64,000 nt of DNA from Niebla homalea. Taxonomy: Eukaryota; Ascomycota; Lecanoromycetes; Lecanorales; Ramalinaceae. Position numbers and translations under genes: made by a program. The stretch's first letter is position 1. Every line of letters starts with the position of its first letter. Shown one piece after another: positions 33,709-44,690 of the stretch. The notes beneath the pieces were generated by a model. The model was not told the origin of the DNA. It saw only the letters and a list, made by a program, of their open reading frames with translations, and ran no database searches. The DNA is taken from the NCBI GenBank assembly GCA_019925105.1, contig JAHGAU010000033.1:643866-707865 (forward strand), read 5' to 3'.

Positions 33709-35100
33709 TCATTCTTTGTTCAGCACGTCAGCCGGAGGGTGCCGAGCCGACTGAACGGTAGTGGGTTTGGTTCGCTTCGCACGTAAATTCGTGTTCGCTA
33801 TACCGTAAGGAAAGAGAGCTGTAGAATTTTTGGCACGGGCAGCAGCGGCATCACTATCTTTGGGCCAGTCTTTGGTGACGTCTTGGTATAGACAGGCAAT
33901 GTCCCACGGCGCAGGCTGGTCCATGTAGCCATTGTATTTCTCTTGTCCCGCCTCTTTCCCCATTGCTGCTTCTGATGCTGCCGTAGTACTGGGAATCACT
34001 TGGCAGTCGTCCTCGGGATCCAAGTAGAGATTTGGCTCTCCAACTGCAGGGACGTTCGACGTATGTAGGTAGCCATCGTCGTTTGGTTGGCGGTAGTCGT
34101 AGATGAGCCACATAGATACCGGATCGGTTGAGAGGTTCAATGCACAAGCATAACGGGTGGTTTGGGCTTGACCGTCCTTGCTCTTCTCGACCAGCCAGCC
34201 GATGGCGAGGAAGATGTCTCCTGCACTCTCGTCTCGTACCCACGTCTCCTCCTTGTTGTCTTCGCTCTTGTTATCTTCCCTCTTGACATGCTTATGTTTG
34301 GTCTTGGGCGCCACAAAGAACCGATCTCCGTCGCAATGTAGGCGCCAATATGTACAATCAACAGCGAGGGTGACATCAGACCAACTCTTGCTCTTCCCAG
34401 AGTAGCTATCTTCGAGCTCTTCCATGTCTTCCAGCATGCCATCACGCTCGATCCCCGAGAATCGAAAGATGAGCTCTGAGGGTAGGAGAGTGAATTGCGT
34501 TTCGTCGCGAGACTGGACCACGATTGGATGCGCATTCTGGTTCAGCAACAGAGTAGCTCCGACTTGCTCTGGATCCCCCTCATTAATCTGTGCCAGGATT
34601 GCGGTTTTGAAATTCTGGGATTTTGTTGCTTCGTGGCTGACTTTGGCCAGTTCTTTGGAGGGCTTATCCTCGCTCTGGAGGATCTTCCGGAGTCCCGATA
34701 TCTGCTGATCAAATTCCGCTTTCCTCCTCTGTATGGCATAAGCGGTGTCTTGGTAGATATACCAAGCTTCGTTCCGAGAGCGTTCCAAGTCGTACGACTC
34801 CTTTATCCCCTCCTCGAACCTATAAAAGTCTGCTTTCACATCTGTATCCGACTTGTGTGTATATAACCAGCTTGCCATATCTTCTGCTGAACTGACAGAA
34901 GCTTCCGGGAAGCGGGTGAAAGGGTCAGAGAGTAACACTGCTGGCAACTTCACAGATGGGAGATTTTGCACAATGGATAAGGAAGCACTGCTGGCGGGGA
35001 CGTGATGATGAGGTAGAGACATCGAACGTGACTTGTAATGCATGGCTGACATTTTGTTTGGATGAAGTGGAGGTTGACTAAGGTCGTGGTAAAAAGGCAT
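33709..35100 (-). CDS. Hypothetical protein, 463 aa
   Basis: A single open frame from ATG 35,100 to TGA 33,709 with clear coding character. The first 40 residues are Ser/Pro/His-rich. Residues about 75-180 are charged and helical, likely coiled coil (YRFEEGIKESYDLERSRNEA, QRRKAEFDQQISGLRKIL). A middle region (about 240-350) alternates beta-like segments (WSDVTLAVDCTYWRLHCDGD, IFLAIGWLVEKS) with a Lys/Glu/Asp-rich loop. The end is basic (LRAKRTKPTT). No signal peptide, membrane segment or catalytic motif is seen, and I recognise no family. No intron is needed. It is the last gene before the AT-rich block that begins about 830 bases upstream of its start. Confidence 0.75.
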   Translation of the reverse strand: MPFYHDLSQPPLHPNKMSAMHYKSRSMSLPHHHVPASSASLSIVQNLPSVKLPAVLLSDPFTRFPEASVSSAEDMASWLYTHKSDTDVKADFYRFEEGIKESYDLERSRNEAWYIYQDTAYAIQRRKAEFDQQISGLRKILQSEDKPSKELAKVSHEATKSQNFKTAILAQINEGDPEQVGATLLLNQNAHPIVVQSRDETQFTLLPSELIFRFSGIERDGMLEDMEELEDSYSGKSKSWSDVTLAVDCTYWRLHCDGDRFFVAPKTKHKHVKREDNKSEDNKEETWVRDESAGDIFLAIGWLVEKSKDGQAQTTRYACALNLSTDPVSMWLIYDYRQPNDDGYLHTSNVPAVGEPNLYLDPEDDCQVIPSTTAASEAAMGKEAGQEKYNGYMDQPAPWDIACLYQDVTKDWPKDSDAAAARAKNSTALFPYGIANTNLRAKRTKPTTVQSARHPPADVLNKE

Positions 35101-35935
35101 TTAAGCACAGAGAATCGATATGGAAGATGTTTGGGGGGATCGGATGGATCGCTTGCAGTTTGATACTTGCGATGTTTGCGTACACTTTGGTGTTGTACTG
35201 TGTCGAGAGCTGAAGTTGACGGACATTCGGCAGGGGCTATTGGTCTATTGGTCCTACGTGGCGTGATGTTTTATGAGGATGTGTCAAGAGCAAGTGTCGG
35301 TGAGTGAGATTTTCGGGGAATAATACCTCTCAACAACGGATCTAAAACCTCCCGTACCCATCTAAGCCCCATCAAGCTAGGGTGTGGGTGGCTATCGTCT
35401 CTGGGGCTGATAGTATCAGGCGCTGCAACGAATTCGCACTATTTGCACGCCGCTGACGGCTCAGGTGCGTCCGTGGACGGGTTTAGACGGGTTCGGGTGG
35501 ATGGCGCGAAAAGTCCTGGACAGAGCTAAGCTCTGTAATTAGCGTTATCTATCGTGGACTGTAAACTTTGGGTAGGAAGTACCCTGTAAATTACAAAAAG
35601 CTTCGGGACCCCTCTCAATGTTAGCCATCGCAATATGCGCAAATGGGTGCAGGGTGCAGGGGAAGGGTGAGTAAGCCGAATCACTTGTATTGAGTCTACC
35701 ACTATGCTTGTCTAATTACACCGTGACAACGACCGTATTTGTGTCCATCTCAAGGACCGTTTGATGACCGTATACTCACCGTACCTTATGCACCGATGCA
35801 CCTGTAATACCGTTAATAAAAGGCCGTCTGGTAGGCCTTTATGCGATAGGGTCTTCAATGCAGGGGCTGCCAAGACAACCGCGGAATACCCCCGTATATT
35901 ACCGCGGAATACCCCCGTATATTACTCCCTCTTTA
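35101..35935. other. Promoter side of the 463-aa gene and island border
   Basis: No gene seen. An exact 23-bp tandem duplication (CCGCGGAATACCCCCGTATA plus three bases) lies at 35,879-35,924, directly at the point where composition switches to AT-rich RIP-type sequence (about 35,935). A related GTGCAGGGTGCAGGGG word occurs near 35,646. Confidence 0.6.
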
Positions 35936-36487
35936 AAGCTGCGATAAATTTACGATAATAATACCGCTATTAACCCACTAAATATAATCCGAGCTTTAAT
36001 CGATTTATTTTAAAGGGTTATTTTAATAAGGGCTTTATTATAATATTTACGAGTTAATTTTTAATATTAATATACTTTATTAAGATAAAGCCTTTTTATA
36101 CCTTTTCCCGAATAAAGTGGTATTAAACGTCGATATACTTAATCCGTAAGTAATTCTCCGGGTTCTTAATAAGAGAAATACTACCGTTATTATTATTAAA
36201 TAGAATAATAAGCCCGTAACCTTTAAAAAATCCGGTCTTATTAATTTACCTTATAAATTAAATATTCGTTTTATACTTTTCAGAAAAAGCCATATACTTA
36301 ACTTCCATAATAAAGGTAATAATAGTACGTTATTTCCGAATATATTATACGTATATTATACCGGTATTTAATATTATAAAGCCGTATAATAACCTTTTAT
36401 TATTTTTATTATTAATAAATACGGTATTTACGAAGTATTTAAATAATCCGTTATTACGTCGGAAGTATAAACTTAAATTTAATATAC
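35936..36487. mobile_element. RIP-mutated AT-rich remnant
   Basis: CA/TG are scarce and TA abundant from about 35,935 on, while CG-containing words such as CCGGT persist. No open frame. It is probably a degraded transposon, but no family is recognisable. Confidence 0.5.
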
Positions 36488-37380
36488 TCTATCACCTAGT
36501 TGTGAACGGTTGCAGCCTGCAACCGTTCATTCCTCCCGCCGGGGGAATTCCGCGATTGCCAAGAATGGAGGCTCCTATCACCTAGTTGTGATTCACTCGA
36601 CCCTCCAGTGAATCATTTCCTCACCCGGGGGGAATTCCGCGATGCGCCGCTAGACCCTCCAGTGAATCATTTTTTGAAGTGATTCACTGGAGGGGTTTTT
36701 TTCTACAGAATCCTTAACTCTCTATACGAAAGGTGTAGATCTCAGCACGGGCTTTAAAACGAGCCCCATTTGGCCTAAAACGGTCAGCGGGCGATTTACT
36801 TATCGATTTTACCACGTTTTGGAATTTTGGAGGTTCAAGTTGAAGTTCGCTTCCCGGCGTTAAAGCTTACTTTTTAACCCGTTATTCCTTTATAAAATCT
36901 AGTAATTTAACTTTATAGCCTGAGTTAAGAGCTTTTTAACGATGTCGGAAAAATAAAAATCCGTCCATTATTACCTATTATAGTATTAAGCTATATATCC
37001 TATAGTTTTAATTTTACGGTTTTTTTAAGTGTATCCGGAGGATTATTAACCCTTTTTATTTAAGTTTTAATTTAGAAAAAAAATATAAAAAATAACGGTT
37101 ATAACGGTACCGGAATTACTATAATCCGGGATATATTAATAAATATATTATTAACTTAATAATAATAATTATTTCTTTTTTTTTATTAATTTTTTTATTT
37201 AATTTATTCCTTAAATATCTTGGTATAAAATGGCCGTTAACGTCGCCTCCTTATGCCAAGACTTCTAATAAAATCCTTATTTAATTTAACTCTTATTATT
37301 CATAACCCTTAACCGGTAAAAACCCCTTTATATTAATAAGATTATTAGTTATTTAACTATTAAGGCCCTACTTTAATAGG
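36488..37380 (+). repeat. 0.8-kb dispersed element, copy 1 (+), with doubled head
   Basis: It starts CTATCACCTAGTTGTGA at 36,489 and again at 36,574, so the head is present twice. Downstream it carries the family landmarks: CTTCCCGGCGTTAA, CGGAAAAATAAAAATCCG (about 36,946-36,963), ACCGGAATTACTATAATCCG, CCGTTAACGTCGCCTCC and CTTTATTAATAAG-like words. It then passes into the 26-bp array. The head region is barely RIP-mutated, the remainder is. Confidence 0.7.
36504..36692. repeat. Three hairpins in the element head
   Basis: GAACGGTTGCAG and its complement form a perfect 12-bp palindrome around one base (36,504-36,528). TGATTCACT pairs with AGTGAATCA at 36,589-36,615. CTCCAGTGAATCA (36,657-36,669) pairs perfectly with TGATTCACTGGAG (36,680-36,692) around a ten-base loop. 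The block CCCTCCAGTGAATCATTT occurs directly at 36,601 and 36,655 and inverted in the last arm. Confidence 0.85.
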
Positions 37381-39387
37381 GATAATAAAGGGTAAATAAT
37401 AAAGTGTAAATACTTAATATAAGAGAAAAGGGTAAACAATTAATTGAATAATAAAGGGTAAATAGTTAATTAAGTCATAAAGGGTAAACAATAAATTAAA
37501 TAATAAACGGTAAATAATTAATTAAATAATAAAGGGTAAATAAATAATTAATTAATAAAGGTAAATAATTAAATAAATAATGAACGTTAAATACTAAAAA
37601 GTAAATAGTATAGGGTAAAGAACAACTCAAAATAATAAAGGGTAATTATTTAAATAATAAAGGGTAATTATTGAAATAATAAAGGGTGAATAGTTAATTA
37701 AATAAAGAAAGGGAGAAAATTAATTAAATAAAAACAGGATATAATAATTAAATAGTAAAATGTAAAGGATTTAAATGAAGTAAAAAAGGTACATAATTAA
37801 TGAATATTAAAGGGTTAATAATTAACTAAATAATAAGTAATAAATAATTAAATAAATAAATGATAAGGGATAAAATTAAATAATAAAAAGTAAGTAATTA
37901 CTTAAATAATAAAAGGTAAATAATTAATTAAATAATAAAGTATAAATAGTTAATTAAATAATAAAGAGTAAATAATTAATTAAGTAATAAAGGGTAAATA
38001 AATGAATAATAAAAGTTAAATAATTAATTAAGTAATAAAGGGTAAATAGTTAGTTAAATAATAAAGGTAAATAGGTAAATAAATAATAAAGGTAAATAGG
38101 TAAATAAATAATAAAGACTTTAAACAAAAAATAAAGGTTTAATAATGAAAGGTGAATAATAAAGGGTAAATAATTATTTGAATAATAAGGGGTAAATAAT
38201 TAATTGAAAATAAAGGGAAAGTAAATAATTAAATAATAAAGGAAAAAAAGTTAATTAAATAATAAAGGGTAAGTAAATAATTAAATAATAAAGGGAAAAT
38301 AGTTAAATAAATAAAAAAGGGTAAATAAATAAATAATAAGGGGTAAATAATTAATTAAATAAAAAAGGGTAAATAAATAAATAAATATTAAAGAGTAAAT
38401 AATTAATTAAATAATAGAAAGTAAATATTTAAAAAAATAATAAAGGCTAAATAATAAAAAGTGAATAATATAGGATAAAGAATTAGTCAAATAATAAAGG
38501 GTAAATAAATCAATAATAAAGGGTAAATTATTAATTAAATAATAGAGGATAAATAAATAAATAATAAAGGTTAAATAAATAATTAATGAAATAATAAAAA
38601 TTACATATTTAAATAAATAATAAAACGTCCAAATAAATAATAATGGTTAAATAATAAAAAGTAAATATTATAAAATAAAGAATTCATTAAATAATACAGG
38701 GTAAAGTATAAGGTAAAGATTTAATTAAATAATATAGGGTAAATAAGTAATTAAGTAAATTAACTTTAAGTAATAAAAAGGTTAAATAAATAATAATAAA
38801 TAAATAATTATTTAAATAATAAAAGGTAATTAATTAAAGAAGTAATAAAGGGTAAAATAAAATAATTAATAAAAGATAAATAATTAATAAAATAATAAAA
38901 AGTAAAAATATAAAAAAGTAATAAAAGGGGTAAGTAAATAATAAAAATTAAATAATAAAAAATTAAAAATATAAGGTATATAATAAGAAAGAAAAAGTAA
39001 AAAGTAAATAAAATAAATAGTTATAATAAGTAAAAAAAGAAAAATAATAAAAAAAAGGTATATAAGTTTTAATACGTTTATTTAACAAAATATAAAGGTA
39101 ATAATAAAAATAAAAAGAGAAATAAATATATAGGGGAAATAATTAATAAGAAAATAAAAAAGTAAAAAAGATTATTAATAAATAAGGTTTAATTATAAAG
39201 GTTAAAAAAGAAAAAATTAAAGGGTAAAGTTAAATATAAAAAAAAGGGTTAAAATAATAAAAGATACATAAAAAAGGTTAAAAAGGAAATTTTAATAATA
39301 AAGAATAAATAATAAAAACGGAAAGTTTAATAATAAAAAGTAATTAATAAAAAGCAAAAAAATTGATATTAAGTAAATAATAATAAT
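37381..39387 (+). repeat. 26-bp AT-rich minisatellite array (+)
   Basis: Units of about 26 bp carrying AATAAAGGGTAAATAATTAA repeat for about 2 kb with many small variants; G occurs almost only on the plus strand. No gene. Confidence 0.9.
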
Positions 39388-40140
39388 AGGAAACTATTAC
39401 TTAGTACTTATCACTTATAGGCTTTACGCAATTATTCCCTTTCCCGGGGAAACCTTGGCGGCTAAAAGTGTTAGCCTTTAGGCAATTATTTTTTAAAGTA
39501 ATTACTTAGAAAGTAATTCTTAAACCGATTTAAAAACTTTTGATAATAAAGTTATAGAGCCCGGTAAGCCCTATAAAATAAGTTTTTATTTATTTAAATC
39601 CGATAACTCCTTATTTAATTATAGATTTTTAAACTATTTCAAATTTTTAATAATTAATAATTAAGTTTACTTCTTAGCGTTAATTTTTAACTTTTATTCG
39701 GTTATTCCTTAGAAAAATATAGTAATTTAACTTTTTTTATATAAATTTCAGCCTTTTAATAATATCGGAAAAATAAAAATCCGTTTATTAACGCTTATTA
39801 TAATATTAATATTAATTTTATACGGCGTAAATTTTTTAACTTTAAAGGGTATATTTTAAAAGTTATTAAGATTTATTATATATTTTTTCTATTAATAAAT
39901 AATTATTAAATATAAACCTTATAATAATACCGGAATTATTATAATCCGTTTATTATTAATAATAATATCCTTAAAATAAAATCGAAATACGGTTTTTATA
40001 ATTAATATTTATAATTAATATCTTAATATAGGGAAGTATTAACGTCGCCTTTCTATATTAAGACCGGGTATATATATCCGTTATTTCCGTTTTATTTATA
40101 GTATTAAGTAAACCGGATTAATATTTCCTCTATTTAAACT
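39388..40140 (+). repeat. 0.8-kb dispersed element, copy 2 (+)
   Basis: The head ATTACTTAGTACTTATCACT and GGCTTTACGCAATTATTCCC is a RIP-changed version of the head seen reversed at 53,396. The core CGGAAAAATAAAAATCCG lies near 39,766-39,783, and CCGGAATTATTATAATCCG near 39,930. The copy ends near 40,140 without an array. Confidence 0.75.
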
Positions 40141-40389
40141 TTTAAAGAATTAATTATTTCTTTAGCTTAGAGATCTTAGGATAATTTTCTATCCGGCTCG
40201 GACTTTTCCGGATGATTATTTATCCGGCTCGGACTTTTTCGGCTTTTTATTTTTTCCGATTAATTATTAATTACGTAGGTACGTTATAATTTTAGCGTAT
40301 AATCTTAAATATATAAAGACCTTTCTTTTTTTCAGATTTTCTCTTTTCTTTATTATACTTAAATTACCTATTTATACTATACCCAGCAA

Positions 40390-40742
40390 TACCTTATTTA
40401 GTCCCAACTTTACCTTTTACTATTTACCTTTGACCCTTTACCCTTTACCCTTATTTTCGGCTTACCTTTACCTTTACCTTCGGCTTACCTTTACCCTTAC
40501 CTTCAGCTTACCCTTACCCTTACCTTTACCTTACCTTACTCTTACCTTTATTTTACCTTACCTTACTCTTACCTTTACCTTTACCTTACCTTACTCTTAC
40601 CTATATTTTACCTTACTCTTACCTTTACCTTACCTTACTTTACTCTTACCTTTACTTTACCTTACTTTACTTTTACCTTACTCTTACCTTACTTTTACTT
40701 TATTTTACCCTACCTTACCCTTCCCTTTATCTATAATAACTT
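40390..40742 (+). repeat. CTTACC/CTTTACC simple-sequence array
   Basis: About 340 bases of TTTACCCTTTACCC, CTTACCTTTACC and TTACCTTACTC units. It resembles telomeric repeats only loosely: the fungal telomere unit on this strand would be CCCTAA, which does not occur in series. The frame through it is not a credible gene. Confidence 0.8.
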
Positions 40743-40789
40743 TAAGTTAATTATTTATTAAAGAGGTTTTTATTTTTATATTTATTTAT

Positions 40790-43425
40790 AACGCTTTAAT
40801 CTATTGTGATTATAAATATACCGTCCGTTCTACCGAAATCCGTAATTATTTCCGGATTAAATATTCTTAAATTCCGACTTAAATAAGGGGTAAAATTATA
40901 TCTTATTTATTTAAAGTTTATTTAAATAATATTACCTTCTTTATTAAGGTTATTAAGCCTATTAATTTATTACCGGTTAATACCGGTTTTAAATGTACTA
41001 TCTATAGTTATATTTATTTATTATAAAGTAATATAATTAAACATTATTGATCTTTTTACCGGGATATATATAACCCGCAAAAAATAGGGGGTTATAGACG
41101 GAAAAATCAACCGGAAAAATCAAATACCTAGTAAATATCCGTTTAGTATCAACGGTTTTTTAATTCCGGCCTAGATCGATATTATTTTAAAGTATTTAAT
41201 ACTTAAAATAATAAACCTATTATTATTACTGAAAATACCGACGTTTACGCTTCAATTATTTCTACTGGACTTAAAAAACTTATAAATCGGACTAAGGAAA
41301 ATACGGAAAAAGTTAATAAAACAGTTATTGAACCCGGTAAACTTAACGTTAATATATGGCTTACTTATACCGGATAGATAAAACACTTATTGAATTTTAA
41401 CCTTATTATAGCCCGTTCTTAGCTTAAAGCCCCTAAAATACCTTTATTAAATAAATTAAATTATTTATCGGTTTTATTATTATATACGATTAATTAATTA
41501 ATATAAGTTTTATTTCGGAAAACGGTTTTAATTAGTAAAGCTAATAAGGTAAGTTAAAATTCAATTGAATTTATTAATCGAAAAGAAACCGGTAATATTA
41601 TTAACGAAAAACCCTTTATAATATATATTGGACTGGATACGATCGACAATTATATAGACGTTTAACGGGGTATTTATAATTATTTATGGAATACCCGGGC
41701 TATTCCCGATCGACTTAATTACCGATATACCCAGTTATTAAAGGGTTTATTTATTAAAATTATAAAAATTACCAAGGGGATTACTAGGTATAATTTATTA
41801 TTTTTTATATTTATATTTTTATTCCTACCTTTTTTATTTTTATTTTATTTTTATTTAATATTTAAAAATACCCTTTTTTTATATTTTTATTAAATTTATT
41901 TACCCCTTTTTATTTTATTAATTATTATAATAATAAGTCTAGGAGTAAGTCTGAGTTAGACGAGCAATTTACCCTTACCCTTATCCTTACCCCCTTAAAG
42001 AAACGTTATTACGTTTTTTCCTGAGCCTTTTAAGTTAGGATTTATCTGATAACGATTATAAAAGTCCTTTACTTAACGGCTTAACAATATACGGAATCTT
42101 ATCGGATTTTACTTAACTTCCCTCTTTAGCTTATATTTCGAAATTAAGCGCTATTATTATTTTTTCCTAGGCCCTTATCCTTTTAAGGGCTTATTCACTT
42201 TAACCCGAGATACCCGAGCTTAATACCCAATTAATTTACTTTAATAATAATTTTATAACGGATTTTACGTTAAATACTGAATAATAACCTATTAATATTT
42301 TTATTAAAATTAAAGAATTAATAAAAACCTATTTATTTATTATTAGAATTAACCTCCCCCCTTAACCCTTTAATTTTATCTTTAAATTACGGAGTTATAG
42401 TTTTACTTTAAATTATAATTAAACCGAAGAAAGTACGATATCCTGGGAAAATAATAAAGTTTTTTATAAAAACCTTTTATTATCTATAGATTAATATAGG
42501 TTTATTATTTTTAGATTACTGGAAACAGTAAGTTTTCATTTATTTTAAAACCTTTTATTTATCTTAAAAAAAGATTTATTATTCCTTAATTTTTTAGCCT
42601 TTTCTAATAACGTTTCGAATTCTTTACCGGATTAAAATTTCTTTATAAATAAAAGAAACCGTACTTATTTACCTTTAAACGGTAACTTATAGCTTTATAA
42701 AAAAATCCATCGGGAACCGTTATTATAAAAACGTTTTATTACCTTTGAAAATAATAATACCAATTAAAAACTTTAAAAGGTATAACGTCTTTTCCAGGAA
42801 AACCGGAAATTTAAAGATGAACTTATAATATTATTATAGCTTACTTAAAAAGGGCCTGCCCGCGGCCCGGAAATATACTTACTCCGTTATAAGAATTACG
42901 CTAATAATAAACGGAACGTATTTTTTTAAAACGGTTTCCTTATGTTCGTTACTTCCTATTATAAGGGGTTCGTTAGTTCAGTAAAATCTAAGGTTATTAA
43001 TCGTTTTATACCTTTAGAAGTTACTATACTCTTTATTTATTACCTTTAACTATTTATTCCTTTAAAAACGAATTTATCGAATTTATTCCTTGATAATCCG
43101 GATATTACCCTTTACTTATAATTTAAGAGGGATTTATTAATTATAAAAAAACCAAAAAAAATTAAAAAAAATAAAAAAAAAAAAAAACGAGCTTGACGTT
43201 AAACGGTAATTACCTTAGATTCTGAGGAGAAAGGTAATTTAAATTAATAGGGGTTGAAAGATATCCTTTACCGTTATAATACTTAGAATATTAATTCTTT
43301 CAATAAGGCTTTATTTAAAGAGTTTAAGTTACGGATCGGAGTTAATATCGGTATTTCGGCTTAACGTTATATTATTATTATAATTTTTCGACATTATTAC
43401 GGTAAATTAAAAACTTAATACTATT
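40790..43425 (+). pseudogene. RIP-degraded OrsD-type / telomere-linked RecQ helicase N-terminal half
   Basis: With RIP-type stops read as the original Gln or Trp, one frame (codons at positions 3n+2) runs from about 40,790 to 41,800. A second frame (3n) runs from about 42,060 to 43,420. The first shows a C2H2-like start (YCDYKYTV), TGFKCTIYSYI, QRFFNSG, EPGKLNVNIW (41,330-41,359) and NRKETG with NEKPF (about 41,576). The second shows KGPARGPEIYLLRYKN near 42,850, then FLMFVTSYYKG and VINRFIPLEV. This series is the one I know from the OrsD (DUF3505) region of ascomycete telomere-linked RecQ helicases and related proteins. The helicase domain itself is absent; the LTR-like module begins where it should follow. 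A frame change lies in low-complexity sequence at about 41,830-42,060. The gene is inactive: dozens of stops are present. Confidence 0.7.
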
Positions 43426-43640
43426 AATATCTGGACTTCATATAAAGTACGGATAGCTGACCAATAAGAGAGGCTGTATACAGTAAGTCATCTGCCAAGT
43501 CTTGGATCTGAACTTTATGTGAAGTACGGATACTACATTTCAGTGTATCTTTAAAGTTATTTACTTAATCCATTAACTTTATATATAAGAGTTGTAAAGT
43601 AAAGTAAGCGCATTCAAACAAGCCTCTGTTGATAAAATTT
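43426..43640 (+). mobile_element. Copia-type LTR-like segment, left copy
   Basis: It begins near ACTATTAATATCTGGACTTC. It contains two direct copies of a CTTYATRTRAAGTACGGATA motif about 75 bases apart and a TATA box (TTTATATATAAGAG, about 43,578-43,591), and it continues with CATTCAAACAAGCCTCTG. This order (inverted GTACGGA-type repeats, TATA box, ATTCAA-type tail) is how ascomycete copia LTRs are built. The first two bases appear to be RIP-changed (TG to TA), and the end shows TTATA where CA is expected. No pol gene follows. The reversed copy is at 59,930-60,145. Confidence 0.55.
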
Positions 43641-43689
43641 TATAGGGTGGTTGTTGAGAAGTGAAAGGATTAAGATTTTACCACCAAAG

Positions 43690-44690
43690 GTGATCCACCC
43701 TCACCTGCACCCTCACCTGCCACCACCCTCACCACCACCCTTACCACCACCCTCACCACCACCCTCACCACCACCCTCACTTGCACCCTCACCTGCAAGT
43801 GCACCACTACCCTCACTTGCACCCTCACTTACACCCTCACCTGCACCCTCACCTGCAGGTGCACCACCACCCTCACTTACACCCTCACTTACACCCTCAC
43901 CTGCACCCTCACCTGCACCCTCACCTGCACCCTCACCTGCAGGTGCACCACCACCCTCACCTGCAGGTGCACCACCACCCTCACTTGCACCCTCACTTAC
44001 ACCCTCACCTGCACCCTCACCTGCACCCTCACCTGCACCCTCACCTGCAGGTGCACCACCACCCTCACCACCACCCTCACCACCACCCTCACCTGCACCC
44101 TTACCTGCACCCTCACCTGCACCCTCACTTGCACCCTCACCTGCACCCTCACCTGCAAGTGCACCACTACCCTCACTTGCACCCTCACTTACACCCTCAC
44201 CTGCACCCTTACCTGCACCCTCACCTGCACTCTCACTTGCACCCTTACCTGCATTCTCACCTGCACCCTCACCTGCACCCTCACCTGCACTCTCACTTGC
44301 ACCCTCACCTGTACCCTCACCTGCACCCTCACCTGCACCCTCACCTGCACCCTCACCTGCACCCTCACCTGCACTCTCACTTGCACCCTTACCTGCACCC
44401 TCACCTGCACCCTCACCTGCACCCTCACCTGCACCCTCACCTGCACCCTCACCTGCACCCTCACCTGCACCCTCACCTGCACCCTCACTTGCAAGTGCAC
44501 CACTACCCTCACTTATACCCTCACCACCACCCTCACCTGCACCCTCACCTGCAAGTGCACCACTACCCTCACCACCACCCTCACTTGCACCCTCACCTGC
44601 ACCCTCACTTGCACCCTCACCTGCACCCTCACTTGCACCCTCACCTGCACCCTCACTTGCACCCTCACCTGCACCCCCAGCAAACCCTTT
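43690..44690 (+). repeat. 12-bp minisatellite array, left copy
   Basis: About 83 units of ACCCTCACCTGC with variants ACCCTCACTTGC and ACCCTCACCACC, plus double units carrying AGGTGCACC or AAGTGCACC. The 12-bp register is kept throughout, so frames on both strands stay open for over 300 codons (Pro-Ser-Pro-Ala repeats one way, Gly-Ala-Gly-Glu the other). None of these begins with ATG, so I treat the array as non-coding. Confidence 0.9.

Noticed and set aside
37381..39387. CRISPR-like repeat-spacer pattern in the 26-bp arrays
   Set aside because: Units are contiguous and drift gradually without unique spacers, and the window is eukaryotic.
40390..40742. Possible interstitial telomere
   Set aside because: The units are CTTACC and CTTTACC with variable length. 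The CCCTAA series of fungal telomeres is absent.
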